DNA of 64,000 bases from Xiphophorus maculatus (lineage: Eukaryota; Chordata; Actinopteri; Cyprinodontiformes; Poeciliidae). Shown here piece by piece: positions 34,759 through 46,307 of the stretch. Every line of letters begins with the position of its first letter. Position 1 is the first letter of the stretch. The stretch is taken from positions 5,188,501-5,252,500 of the forward strand of contig NC_036444.1 of assembly GCF_002775205.1 (NCBI RefSeq), in the 5' to 3' direction. The notes under the pieces are model-generated. The model did no database searches. It saw only the letters and a list, made by a program, of their open reading frames with translations, and was not told the DNA's origin. Made by a program: the position numbers and the translations under genes.

Positions 34759-35975
34759 AGTATCCATCCATCCATCCATCTTCTTCCGCTTATCCGAGGT
34801 CGGGTCGCGGGGGTAGCAGCTTCAGAAGGGAGGCCCAGACTTCCCTCTCCCCAGCCACTTCTTCTAGCTCTTCCGGGGGAATCCCGAGGCGTTCCCAGGC
34901 CAGCCGAGAGACATAGTCCCTCCAGCGTGTCCTGGGTCTTCCACGGGGCCTCCTCCCGGTGGGACGTGCCCGGAACACCTCACCAGGGAGGCGTCCAGGA
35001 GGCATCCTGACCAGATGCCCGAGCCTCAACTGGCTCCTCTCGATGTGAAGGAGCAGCGGCTCTACTCTGAGTCCCTCCCGGATGACTGAGTTTCTCACCC
35101 TATCTCTAAGGAAGAGCCCAGACACCCTACGGAGAAAACCCATTTCGGCCGCTTGTATCCGCGATCTCGTTCTTTCGGTCATGACCCAAAGCTCATGACC
35201 ATAGATGAGGGTGGGAACGTAGATCGACCTGTAAATCGAGAGCTTTGCTTTTTGGCTCAGCTCTCTCTTCACCATGACGGACCGGTACAGCACCCACTTG
35301 ACGGCAGACGCTGCGCCAATCCGCCTGTCAATCTCCCGCTCCCTTCTTCCCCCATTCGTGAACAAGATCCCGAGATACTTGAACTCCTCCACTTGGGGCA
35401 GGACAAACCCCCCTCCCCCAACCCGAAGAAGGCTGGGGTTTTACCTTGGGTTTTACACCATGCGGATTGTTTTTTTGTTGTTGTTTTTTTTCTGTTGAGT
35501 CTTAAGTTTTTCAAACTTTGGTTTAACATGATCAAAATGGGGGTGGGTTTAAAGATTGCAGTATTGATTGCAGACCTTTTCAAGACCGGAAATGGTGGCC
35601 TCGGATTTGGAGGCACTGATGCCCATCCTGGCCGCTTCACACTCGGCTGCGAACCGCTCCGGCGAGAGCTGCAGATCACGACCCGATGAAGCCAATAGGA
35701 CCACATCGTCTGCAAAAAGCAGAGACGAGATCTTAAGGCCACCAAATCGGATCCCCTCAACACCTTGGCTGTGCCTAGAAATTCTGTCCATGAAAGTGAT
35801 GAACAGAATCGGTGACAAAGCTCAGCCCTGGCGGAGTCCAACTCTCACCGGAAACGAGCCCGACTTACTGCCGGCAATGTGGACCAGACTCTGACACCGG
35901 TCATACAGGGACCTGACAGCCCATATCAAAGGGCCCGGTACCCCATACTCCCGGATAACCCGTCATAGTTCGCTT
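34759..35975 (-). mobile_element. Rex3 (RTE-clade) LINE, 5'-truncated
   Basis: On the minus strand: RT part (MSPILFITFMDRISRHSQGV, SSLLFADDVVLLASSGRDLQ, 35,818-35,549) and C-terminal part (EFKYLGILFTNGG, SIYRSIYVPTLIYGHELWVM, GHLVRMPPGRLPGEVFRARP, ending 34,790). The 3' tail has the (ATCC)n repeat and TTCTTCCGCTTATCC. CGGTGACAAAGCTCAGCCCTG at 35,811 is close to the standard Rex3 PCR primer site (known to me as CGGTGAYAAAGGGCAGCCCTG). A T-rich segment at about 35,450-35,575 interrupts the two coding parts. Confidence 0.9.
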
Positions 35976-36412
35976 TCACACTGCAATGTTTCCCTCCTAC
36001 CCTGTGGTGGCGCTACACCAAGAGCTGCTGAGAGAAACTACATGAAATCCTCTGAAGAAGACATAAATATAACTTCCTTCTTCTTGAAATGCAAATAAGT
36101 GGATTGGCATCAGATTTTAGTGGTTGAATTTATCTTTTGTCTAAATTTTATCTATAAACAAGCTCCATTAACAATTACAGGGAAAATTAAAATTAAAACA
36201 AAGTAGTGAATAATGCTTCAGCTGATGTTTCTGAATAAAAAAAAGTTGATATTTTTAGCTGAACTGACTCTCTTCTTTTTCTTGGTGACCTACAGCAAAG
36301 GTTTTGTGATAAGGTTCAATAAAGTTGTGACAATAAAACTGAAAGAATCAAACAAATATTTTATTGTGCTTAACGCCAACCAATTACAAAGAATGTTTGG
36401 ATTATAATTGAT
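35976..36412. other. Intergenic
   Basis: No recognised gene. The short open frame at 36,213-36,407 has no known domain. Confidence 0.35.
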
Positions 36413-36416
36413 CATG

Positions 36417-36482
36417 ATAATTTTATTCACACTGATATTTTCCATCTAGCTTTCTTGTTCCAGTGACTTTTTACTTCAGCTT
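36417..36482 (-). terminator. 3' UTR with polyadenylation signal of GIMAP
   Basis: On the minus strand, after the stop, GGAAAATATCAGTGTGAATA continues into AATAAA. The same block follows the 54.9-kb gene (55,699-55,722), so the two genes share their 3' ends. Confidence 0.6.
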
Positions 36483-37180
36483 TCATCTTCTCAACCAATT
36501 GTAGGTCTTGCCAAATATCCAACAGCACAGCAAGCAAACTATGATTTTCAATCCCCATACTGACCTAAGAAACCAAAGCCATCTGGAGCAAATGTTCTGA
36601 TAATACTGGCATCCTCCTTTTGAGAGTGAATCTATTTTGTCCAGCAGATCCTGGACCTGCTTCCTGTCTTCCATCTTCTGGTTGTTGAACACATGATACA
36701 TCCCACTGCAGCTCCTAACCAGTTTCTGCAAGTTTTTATCTCTTTGTACAAACTCATCGATATCGATGCCTGTTTGTTCCAGTCGGTCTCCGTAGGTGAA
36801 CAGGATCATGATGTACTTGGAAACCTTTGGACCCAGAATCTCCTGCAGAATCTCCAATCCTCTCTTCTCCTGTTCAGTGAATCTTCCCAGCTGGATGGTG
36901 AGCAGAAAAACATGAGGACCAGGAGAGCTCAGCTCCACAGCTCTCTGGATCTCAGCTTTCACTTCTTCTGGTGTAAGAACATAGCTGCAGAGTCCGGGCG
37001 TGTCCACCACAGAGACTCTACGAGACAAAACTTCTCCTTCTGCCTTCTTACTGCTCAGAGTCAGAGGAACCAAACTGAGTTCAGAGTTAAACTCCTTCCT
37101 TCCCAGGATGGTGTTTCCTGCTGAGCTCTTCCCGACTCTTTCCTGACCCACCAGCACCACTCTGAGGTCGGACTCTGGTT
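36483..37180 (-). CDS. gimap: GIMAP-family GTPase, main exon (tail-anchored type)
   Basis: Minus-strand AIG1/GIMAP exon with P-loop GQERVGKS, G3 DTPGLCS, the box LGRFTEQEKRGLEILQEILG and a G4-like TYGD, very like the exons at 25.3 and 54.9 kb. It starts after TTTTCAG (acceptor, phase 1). The C-terminus carries IIVCLLCCWIF flanked by WGLK and basic WLRR, a probable membrane anchor with Cys residues that could be palmitoylated (inference); there is no CaaX box. The start exon is not adjacent. The best candidate is the shared-type exon at 47,423-47,402, which would mean a 10-kb intron full of transposons that also contains the 38.7-39.6 kb GIMAP exon. Confidence 0.9.
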
Positions 37181-37193
37181 CTGAAAACAACAC

Positions 37194-38685
37194 AGCAGTT
37201 CAGGAGCTGCAGAGCAACATTTAGCTTCTGAAATTAATGTAGGTAACAGAGATTATGTATAAAATTTAACAACATTATGACCATAATCAAAAAATATGTT
37301 TTGTCAGAATATGACGTATTTTCAGCCATTCTGCTGTGGAAGCGTCGTGCTTGTCCTTCACTACATACAACTAAAGGAGAAGGCTGCACAATGACCCTGG
37401 TATCTCATTATCAAAGTTAAATCAATATTGATAGTCAACAGTTGTTTTGATTTCAGAACTTTTTAGATCTATTGTCTATTTATATTCTATCTATTAGAGA
37501 CTGCAAAATGTGGGAATACAATGAAAGGAGTCTCAGGCTTTATTTCTAAACTATTTATTTACATGTTACAACATGGATAAAGAATGAATGTATATGTTTT
37601 CTTGTATACATACAAATCTGCATGAATTCAATGACACATATGGCACCAATTCATTATATTCATTGATGATACATTATACAATCGACCATCTGATTATGTA
37701 GAATCCAGTTGAGTAAAAGTTATTTTATAATAATATAATGCAATTCAGTGGAGTTCAGTTGAATTCAGTTATTTCATATCCATTAAATAACTGTAAAACT
37801 AGTAAAAAATATTTTGTTCTGAAGAAGAAAGTCAAACTTTTCAGCCATGGATGAATATAGTACAGAGTAAAGAAAGTCATGTACAAGGTGTCTTTATCAG
37901 AACTCGCATAAGTACGCACAGAAACAAAATATAGAAGCAATGGTACACAAGTATTATTTAAAGGAAAAAGTACAGAGTTGATGGTTATAGTAGGCCTTTT
38001 AGTGGCTTCATCTATAATAGAGATACAGCTAACATTTAAGCTTTGAGTCAGTGAAACTGTCCTCTGGAGGAAGCTAACCTGGCTGGCTAAACTGACCAGA
38101 ATTGTGAAAAAAAAATTAGATTATAATAATAGTGACAAAACTTAAGTGATTGTTGAGACGTTGGAATTTCTGTTTATAAAGGTTTTTTTCCCATTGGGGA
38201 TCATTTAAATATAAATTATTTCATCATTTATTACATATTGTGCAACTTTAGCAGGACAACTGCACTAGCAAATATAACAAGAGTACTGAAGTAGCCTGTT
38301 TGATCATGGGAAACTCTTATTTTTAAGAACAGTCCTTGTGTTTGTGGAGCTCTGACGATTTGCAGTGAAGTACAGGCATATCCCCACAATGTATTGCCAA
38401 ACAAGATTAATTTTAAAATAATTTTTATCAATCAATAATGTTTAAAATTGAGAATGCCTAAAATAAAAACAAATTATCAATATAACATGTTGTTAAATTA
38501 ACAGTATTTGTTTCTACTGTTAATGATTGCTAAAAGCATCTGTACCCTGCAAGTCATCTTCAGATCTTCACACATTTATGCTCTAATATTCAGCCTGTTA
38601 ATGTTGCCCAAAACACAACTGAACATGTTATGTTAATTATGAAATCAGGGTTTAACAAGATGCAGTTAAAAATTCAGACACTTCA
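37194..38685. other. Between two minus-strand GIMAP exons
   Basis: 37,181-37,230 is the conserved intron end. 37,490-37,660 is the second copy of the dispersed repeat at 19,030. The remainder is AT-rich without recognised features; 38,580-38,680 resembles the 3' UTR of CaaX GIMAPs and matches 62,290-62,400. Confidence 0.5.
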
Positions 38686-39632
38686 TCACTGTATAATGCA
38701 GGCCTTCTCTTTCACTGCTAGTGCCGCTCCAACCACTGCTCCCATCAATCCTCCAACAGCAGCTCCTACTGCTCCTCCCTTCCTACCCCCAATAAGAGCT
38801 CCAGCAGCAGCAGTATTCAATAGAAGTCCAGTAGCAGCTCCAGTAGCAGCTCCAGCAGCAGCTCCAGTAGCAGCTCTAGCAGCTCCCTTCATAACAGCAC
38901 GAATAAATGAGTTGTCATTCTCTGCCTGTCTTTTCGCATCTTGAGGGTTAATATCTGGATTTTCTCTGAGAAGTCGTTTCTCTTCTTCTTCCTTGGCTCT
39001 TTGTGCCTCTCTGAACATTTCATGGGAGTAGAAACTTCCTCCATCTTCTCCATTTCGCTGAACTAGTCTTTTGATCTTTTTTAGCAGTTCATTGACTTGA
39101 CCAGGATCCTCAACTTTGTTGTCTAAAACATGATATTTATCTTCAAATGTCTGCAAGATGGAGCACTGATTGATTAAGCTTTTTAGAGGTTGGTGTTTTT
39201 GTAACATGTTTTCTATGTTAGTGTTTGCCTGTTTCAGCTCGTCTCCCTGTGTAAACAGGATCATGGTGTATTTGGCTGCTTCTTTTCCAAACATTGTCTG
39301 GATTATTTCCACTGTTTTTTTTTCTTCTTCTGTGAATCTGGTCAGTTGGAGAACAATCAGGAAGACATGAGGACCAGGAGCTGCCATGCTGATGCATTTA
39401 GCGATCTCTTTCACAACCTCTTCATTATCTTTACCAAACAGACCTGGAGTATCAATAACATCCAGATTGGAGCCATCAACAACATTAGTTTTCTTGTTAC
39501 ATTCTGATGTCACAGAGGAAAAAGAGAGTTTAGACTCAAAAGCTTTCCTCCCTAAAATTGTGTTTCCTGTTGCACTTTTGCCGACTCCAGTTTTCCCAAC
39601 AAGAACAATCCTGAGGTCTGGCTTCTTTTCAC
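38686..39632 (-). CDS. gimap: GIMAP-family GTPase, main exon with Gly/Ala tail and CaaX box
   Basis: Minus-strand AIG1/GIMAP exon. It starts after TTCTTCAACAG (phase 1). Motifs: P-loop GKTGVGKS, G3 DTPGLFG, box [21 protein letters not shown]4-like TQGD. After the helical part ([40 protein letters not shown]) comes a tail of about 60 residues rich in Gly and Ala with GxxxG/AxxxG spacing ([36 protein letters not shown]), then [10 protein letters not shown]. The tail looks like a glycine zipper able to insert in or pack on membranes, and the last four residues fit a CaaX box. This is the longest member of the CaaX class here. Its start exon is not seen nearby; the exon at 47,423 is phase-compatible. 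Confidence 0.92.
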
Positions 39633-40185
39633 CTGTTGAAGAATTAGAAAACAACAATAAACTGAAAGAATTTTTTGGCCAGATAGAAGTAGAAACTAAA
39701 AATGGATTTAATGATGTCAATGATGTTTCATGGTTAGGTTTATTAATCTGGAGAAAAATTTAGGTAGATCACAGAATCTAACCTGAAAAAAACAAAATAT
39801 AAACTTTGTCAATTGGCATTTCTTATGGAAATTTGCTTAAATATCCAACAAATACTTTCTAAGTAAATGCTTTTATACCTAATGAAGCGTGTTCTATAGT
39901 TCAGAAAACTAAAGCGTACATGCACAAAGCTTAGAAGACATTTTATTGTTTAGTTCACACAGTAGCTGATGTACCGCATGGATTTTGTACAGATTATTTA
40001 CTATTCTTTAACAAACATATCCATACGTCATTAGATCAATTCTCATTTCATTTCACTGGACCCAACAATTGGAACAACTTAGAAAAAATATTAAAGCTCA
40101 GTGCTTATGTGTATGTGTGTTTTTTCTGTATAGATATTTTTTTGATTCCTGGCCAGATTGTTGTTGAAAATGAGACTTTGTTCTT
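39633..40185. other. Upstream of the minus-strand CaaX GIMAP exon
   Basis: AT-rich; no start exon or promoter could be identified on the minus strand here. Confidence 0.35.
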
Positions 40186-41640
40186 TGTTTTTAAAGACGA
40201 GACATCACCACAGATGATTGTCCTACCAAACCAACTAAAGGAGGAAGACAACTAGGCACTTGGCTATATCATGAATGAGGACAAGTTGCACGTGATGGTC
40301 AGAATTAACTTCTCTAAGCGGAAGGAAAATTAGACTTGGCCAAGATTTGCTGCTAGAAGAAATATGAATGAAGACACCAGACCCTTTGACAAGATATGAA
40401 TTGTTGAGTCAAGTTGCTGGTTTATACAACCTGATTGGCCTGACAACACCAGCAAAGCAGAAAGGGTCCATTTTGGTCTGAATAGTGTTCCAAGAGGCAG
40501 AATCAAGGTGTGACGTTGTCAAAGACCCAGGGGACCTTGCCGTATCTGACGAGCTTCACACAGATGTTGAAGATCTATTTGAGGAGTACGTCCATCTAAG
40601 TAAGTTTGCATTTCCAAGAGCCCTTACTCGTCCACATGCTACAGCTGAACCCATTGCAGTCACTTTTCAGATGGCAATGAAAACTCAAACGGTGCTGTCC
40701 TCTACCTACGGTGGAACTGCTGCAAACAAATAACAGTTTGACTAGTGGAGTCAAAAGAAAAGTTGATGCCTCTAGACTAGAAGGGAGATGCTGTCAAAGC
40801 AGAGCTTTGTGGTGCAGTGTTTGAGTTATGGGTTTTCACTAAGGATAGGACAAATTCAAAGCAGCACACGGCTACAAGATTGCTCGTGGATCCCTGGACA
40901 ACTTAATGTAGCTAACATTATCACACGAGGAGCAGAGACAAAAGAACTTTATGTCAATTCAAAGAGGCAGCAAGGACCAAAGTTCCTACACCTCCCTCAG
41001 TGTGAGTGGCCTGTCATGTCTGCAAAAAAGGTGTCTGCGGCAGCTGGAGAAAGCATAAGTAATATGCAAAAGAAGTCATTTGTAGAAGCAGTCACCAGAG
41101 CCCAAGCAAAGAAAAGTCTTGAGCAAAGTTCTGAGTGGTGTCAAGATAACCCGAGATCATCCCATTATTCTTTTCCTGGACATTTTAGTTTAGCAGTAAC
41201 AATACACTGGGAGTACCAGGGTTTCGACCTCTCCCCTGAAGTCCCGAAAGAGGGTCAAAAGACCTGAGTCCAAACTGACGATTCTGATGGCTCAAATTAG
41301 CATCCCTTTTTCAATTGTAAACGTGGCCATTGACCGTCAGGCCAGAAAGGAGGAGTGGAAAATCATGCAAAACTGGTTATAGCTAAAATAACCAAATATA
41401 GCTAAAATCCTTCAGGTCAGTCGACCCGTCTCTGGGCTCCAAAGGTAGAAATGTTAACATAGGACCCTTCTCTGGTACTCACATCAAGTTGCCTGTAAAA
41501 TGAATCATACAATGTAACATCTAGACCTAACAGTAGAATCAAACTTGAATAAGATGAATGAGGTTGTGCTTTTATGTTTTGTGTCATGCAAGCTTTGCTT
41601 TAATTCTATTTCTTTTTGCCGATCAGGTTTTTTGCTGCTG
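40186..41640 (+). mobile_element. Broken BEL/Pao-type retroelement fossil
   Basis: Translated pieces resemble BEL/Pao pol: a segment with ALGYIMNEDKLHVMVRINFS, one with DELHTDVEDLFEEYVHLSKF, and one with WIPGQLNVANIITRGAETKE followed by GPKFLHLPQCEWPV, the RNase H to integrase junction. It is broken in several places and lacks most of its length. 41,480-41,620 resembles 62,930-63,045, probably the LTR part. Old. Confidence 0.7.
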
Positions 41641-41737
41641 ATTCCGATCACCCAGGAGGGCCGATCACTGCAGATCACCAATCACTGCCAATAACCTGGA
41701 TTGACTGTTAATTTTTCAATTTAGGTATAAATGCTAC

Positions 41738-42360
41738 TGTTGAGGCTGTGCAGGCTTTGAGGCTGTGCAGGCTTTGTTTTTTTCTATTATGCAGGATCAG
41801 CTGTGCAGGCACAGCTTTCTGATTGGCTGCCTAGAAGCTGCAGGAGAGCAGCCACCCCATTGGAGCAGCAAAGCCAATCAGATGTTGATGAGACCCACCT
41901 GCATCATATAAAAGACATCTGAGTTAATTCCTCCAGTGGGGCAGCTAGCAGGAAGAGGTTGTGTGAAGCTGACCCCCACCTTCCGTGTTTGGTGACTGTT
42001 TTGGACAGTTTGAACAATTTTGTTCTCGCTTATTTTGCTAAGTGGTTTGAAGCTGCTTTAGTTAAACCTTGAACAAGCTAGAGGCTTGTGTTTGGGAGGT
42101 TTTTGGTGCTCCCCTTTGTTCTTTCTTTTTGGTTGTTTTGAGTTACTTTAGACTGATGTGTTTGCACATCTTATTTAATTTGCACTCAGTGATTTCTGAA
42201 TTTGTTGGTTCTTTACTTTTGTTTAATTGGCTTAAGTTGTATTGTGTTTTGGTTCTGTGAAAACCTTCTTTTGCAATAAATCATTCTTTCATTCCACTTT
42301 TTTCTCTGAACACATTTTTATGTTACCACCCCTGGACCCCTAGACCTTGGGGGCGTAACA
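41738..42360 (+). repeat. Diverged LTR related to the Gmr1-type element
   Basis: Starts TGTTGAGGCTGTGCAGG and ends GGGCGTAACA. It aligns throughout to the 625-bp LTRs at 11 and 17 kb with scattered differences and a short duplicated GAGGCTGTGCAGGCTTT near the start. It is not followed by its own gag-pol, so the copy is broken. Older than the 11-kb element. Confidence 0.85.
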
Positions 42361-42443
42361 TAAGTGGGACCTCAAGATCCCGGACGAGCCCCCACTTATG
42401 TTACGTAAGTGGGGGCTCGTCCGGGATCTTGAGGTCCCACTTA
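42361..42443. repeat. Perfect 38-bp inverted repeat around a tRNA-Pro primer site
   Basis: Arms 42,361-42,398 and 42,406-42,443 are exact reverse complements with a 7-base spacer. Each arm contains the primer-site sequence GGGGGCTCGTCCGGGAT (one in each orientation). It directly follows the LTR and precedes unrelated gypsy sequence. Confidence 0.9.
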
Positions 42444-44275
42444 CAAAGAATGTGACAGTTGAGGAAGACACACAAGAGGAGTTAGCCATTTTGACTGCTA
42501 GTGCTGAGGATGATGAACAATATAAAGCAACATTTGCAATAAACTATGTTGATTTGGAAATGGAAATTGACATGGTAGTAGCAAAAAGTGTCATTTCACA
42601 TCCTATGTACTTGAAAAAGTTCTCACACCTGCCTTTGCAGACAGCTAAAATGAAGCTCACAGCTGGAGAACATATTTGTGTTTTGGGACAGTTTGAAGCA
42701 AAAGTGGTGAATGAAGACCAAGCTATGGATTTGCTATTGTTGGTTGTCAGGGAACATGGTGCATCACTGTGTGGAAGGAACTGGTTGACAAAACTCTGGC
42801 TTAACTGGCAGCAGATTAAGTACGTGAATGAGACAAAATACTTGTCACTCAATGAGCTTTTGGATGTTTACAGTGATGTATTCAAGGAGGAGTTGGGCAC
42901 GTTGAAAGACATTAAAGCTACCATGGTGGTCAAACCTGAGATGTTGCTTACATTTTGTAAACGCAGGCCTCTTCTATTTGCGATGAAGAAAACGTGCAAA
43001 AAGAACACATACGTACCCTCTACCATGTTTGGAGGAACTTCTGGCAACACTCAGGAGGGGAAAGTATTTCTCAAAGATAGATCTGGCAGCAACCTATCAA
43101 CAAGTACTGTTAAATGAGGTTTCCAATAAGTACATAACTATCAATACTCATAAAAGACTGTTTGATTACAACAGGCTTCCTTTTGGAATCAGCACAGCTC
43201 CATTGATTTTCCAGCGCATTGTGAAAAACATAATGAAAGGGTTGCCAGTGGTGGTCTTTCTGGATGACTGGACGCTTAAAAGCAGAACATCTGCTTAAAA
43301 GCAGATGTTCTGCTTAAAAGTCTAGGAAAAAAGGTGAAATTTTAAGTCGAACAGACAAATGAAATTGAAATTTATGAATACAAACTGAAATCACATTTTC
43401 TTGTAAAAATTCTAGACTTTTCCAGAACTTTTGGTTCTTTATTCGGTTGGTGGCATGGCCGGCCCCAGTTAGTGGGTTATCGGCCCCAGTTAGTGTGTTA
43501 TCAGTTAGTGGGTCTTCGCTTCCTAGTGCTTCTTTCGAGTCCCCGCCTCCTGGTGTTCCTCCTGCATCCTCGCCTCCTAGTGCTTCCAGTGACTCCCTGT
43601 CTCCCCGTAGTGGTTCCAGTGCCCTCTCCGAGTTTCCGTCCCCTAGTGCTCCCGAGTCTCCACCCCCTAGTGCCTCCTCCTCGCCTTCCACTGGTCTCAG
43701 AGCCCCATCATCGCCCCTGCGCCGACATCGCCCGCTGGACCCGCCTAAAGTGGCCCGTCACCTGTGCCGACATCGCCCGCCGGACTTTCCCAGTAAGGTC
43801 CACTGCCTGTGCCGACGTCACCCGCCGGACCCGCCTCCAATCGCCCGGTCCCAGCACCGTGGACGTCCTCCGGACCTCCCCTGTGGTTCCCGCCTCCAGT
43901 GGCCTGCCCCCTGTGCCGCCGACGTCCGCCAGACCTTCCCCGGACTTTGTGTTTTTGGATTTTCTGGACTATTTTCATCATTAAATCATCATTATTCATC
44001 CTACCTGGGTCTCAGCGTCTGTCTGCACCACCACTTACCGCAACTCATGACACCAAGTGTGAGTTTAACAAACCACAAATTGAATATCTGGGACATGTCC
44101 TGGATGAACATGGAGTTCACCTTTCAGAAGAAAAGGTGAGGACTATACAGCTCCTGCTCTCCTACTAATGTGAAAGAACTTCAAGCGTTTCTGGGACTTG
44201 TTAACTATTATTGGAGATTTGTGCCAATGCAAAGCACCGCCCTAGCTCCACTTTACAAGTTAATGAAAGACAGTG
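42444..44275 (+). mobile_element. Broken Ty3/gypsy pol fossil with an insertion
   Basis: Recognisable parts: a pre-RT region with GRNWLTKLWLNW and LLDVYSDVFKEELG, RT motifs (YNRLPFGISTAPLIFQRIVK, VVFLDDW), and a later part with KCEFNKPQIEYLGHVLDEHG and ELQAFLGLVNYY. It is of the mag/K02A2.6-like type, different from the Gmr1 element. It is broken in several places and split by the segment at about 43,315-44,049. Confidence 0.75.
43315..44049. mobile_element. GC-rich insertion in the gypsy fossil
   Basis: A GC-rich Pro/Ser-codon low-complexity block (CCCAGTTAGTG, CCTAGTGCTTC) is followed by repeated CCGACATCGCCCGCYGGAC units and ends ACTTACCGCAACTCATGACA, like the end of a fish LTR. Long frames on both strands come from composition. 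An inverted repeat with 17-bp arms (43,280-43,315) marks the left border. Family not determined. Confidence 0.5.
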
Positions 44276-45295
44276 CAGGGCCGTGCAGAGACCTATGGAG
44301 GGGCAGGGGCTCAAAGTTAAAAAGGGGCACATTGAACAAAAACTCCGTACAACAACATAGCAACAACCCATATTAATCAAGAATTTAATTGGCTCCTACT
44401 ATATCATTGCCATCACGTGGGGCAATGCAAAGCAAATCTAGTCTATATTTTCCCCAACAGGTATAAAGTTTCTGTTTCTGCTGCTGACAGTCCTGGAGGG
44501 CTGAGCTGATCTGAGACTGTAACTGTTAAATAGACCAGAGGAGAGAAGGTCAAAGGTTATGAAGTTATGAAATAAGCAACATTGCTGCCATTTTACTAAT
44601 GAAGCCCTAATAATATCTATTTAACCTCTAGAACAACCTGGCTGCAGGCTGATTTATAGATCAAAAAACTCAAAGAGGTTAACTCTATATAATAGTTTGA
44701 TGTTAGCAGCTCTGAGATCTAGAATTGTAAGACTGAGATATCAAGGCAAAGAAACCTCAGTAGCTGCTGGTAGGGGCCATTCAGGGGCCTCCAGACACTC
44801 AGGGGCCTCCAGACACTCAGGGGCCTCCAGACATTCAGGGGCCTCCAGACACTCAGGGGCCCCTAGAAATGGTTTAATTGTAACACAGACCATAGATCTA
44901 AACCTGTAGCATCATTTATAGAGAATAACAATGTTATTAAATTTTGTTTAATGGATTCAGCTGAGAAAAAAAAGTACATTTAGTATTTAATTAGGACGTT
45001 TACTTTGTAAAAGTTTAAAGAATCATCTTGATAGTTTTATTGTTGTGTTACCATGGCTACAATATGGCGCAATCTTTGTGTCTAAGTTGGGTTTGTTCAC
45101 AAATACATCACAGCAAATAACCAATAATCAGTGATTGATTTTTAACTGGGCCAATAAACCTGGTCTCCCTCTCACAGATTCACCTGATCGATATTTAAAC
45201 ATGTCAGTGATGCTGAGGTTCTTAGTAGGACGGGTTTTGGGGAGTAAGAGGGGGGGGTTCTGTCTGAGGCTCCATATTACCTTGGGCCGGCCCTG
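44276..45295. mobile_element. Non-autonomous DNA transposon (hAT-like)
   Basis: Left end CAGGGCCGTGCAGAG, right end CTTGGGCCGGCCCTG: short inverted ends CAGGGCC. It interrupts the gypsy fossil. The interior has an 18-bp minisatellite (44,774-44,865). No clear 8-bp target duplication, so the superfamily is tentative. Confidence 0.6.
44774..44865. repeat. 18-bp minisatellite
   Basis: About five units of GGGGCCTCCAGACACTCA, one with ATTCA in place of ACTCA. In one frame it reads as repeated SGASRH; this is not evidence of a gene. Confidence 0.9.
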
Positions 45296-45785
45296 CATGA
45301 ACAGCCCCTGCGATGCGCATCTCTGGAATCTACCTGGAATCTACCTGGAATCCCCCGGTGGCCCCTGTCAGTCCCCCAATGCTTTGGAGACATTTTGATT
45401 CATTTCATTGTGGCACGTTTGGCTTTTTGCTGCGGTTCTAATTATTGCTACAATATTTTCACTGATGTTTATTTTTTAAACTCTAAGAAGGGGGGGCTAA
45501 AAAATAATTCTTATTTTTTTCTTAGATAAATGGCAGATTTATTTTGTTCTTTGTTTCTTTTGCCTTTTCATATTAATATTGTTTAAATGCAAACGTTTCT
45601 TCGATTTTTGGGGGGGGGGCAATTATAGACTTTTCCAAGATTGGGGACTCCTTGGGATTTCCACCCATGGTCAGCTAAAAGCAAAACGACTTTCATAAAA
45701 TTAAAGAAGGTAAGTCAAACACTGCACTTTGACATTCTCACTTGTTTCCAGCAGAAGGCGTTCTCTACCGTTTTGTTAGTTTAAA

Positions 45786-46307
45786 CCAGTGTTTTCCAAC
45801 CCTAGTCCTCAAGGCACACTGTCCTACATGTTTTAGAGGTTGACCTGCTTCAGTGTGCCTGATTCAACTGATTGCAGTTTGAAAAACAAGCATGGAATAC
45901 AGCTCTTGGACGCCTATAATGATCTGAATTTTTTTTTTTTTAACTAATGCATCTCTGTCTTTTTCTGTTTGTTTTTGTCGTTCTGCTACCCCTCTGATGT
46001 CTGACAAATTTTATTTATTTATATTTTATTTTACTTTTTAATTTTTTTTTTAATTTTTTAAATTTTTTTATTGTCTTATAATTATATGTGTGCCTTAAGC
46101 CTGTACGACTTGATCTCTTCATGTACGTATATGCCACGTGATCTTGTACAATTGTTCAAAGTGTTTAATAAAGGAGAAAACAAAACTGTTTGCAGTTCAA
46201 CAAACGCCTGTTAATCAGTCATCAATTGAAATCAGCTGGACTGAAGCAAGGAAATACCTAAAACATGCAGGACAGTGAGCATTGAGGACCAGGGTTGGGA
46301 AAGACCA
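45786..46307. mobile_element. MITE 1 of a cluster
   Basis: Ends CAGTGTTTTCCAACCCTAGT and ACCAGGGTTGGGAAAGACCA are inverted relatives. The interior (about 45,890-46,190), flanked by TGCAGTTTGA and TGCAGTTCAA, is AT-rich with TTTAATAAAGG and looks like a later insertion. Confidence 0.65.

Noticed and set aside
34696-35894. Plus-strand frames across Rex3
   Set aside because: Antisense of the LINE coding sequence.
38630-38944. Frame rich in Ala/Pro antisense to the Gly/Ala tail (also 62,397-62,597)
   Set aside because: Antisense of GGN/GCN codons; not an independent gene.
43447-44168. Long Pro/Ser-rich frames on both strands
   Set aside because: GC-rich low-complexity DNA stays open by composition; frames overlap on both strands and match no domain.
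44697-44909. Frame with SGASRH repeats
   Set aside because: It is a translated minisatellite inside a non-autonomous transposon.
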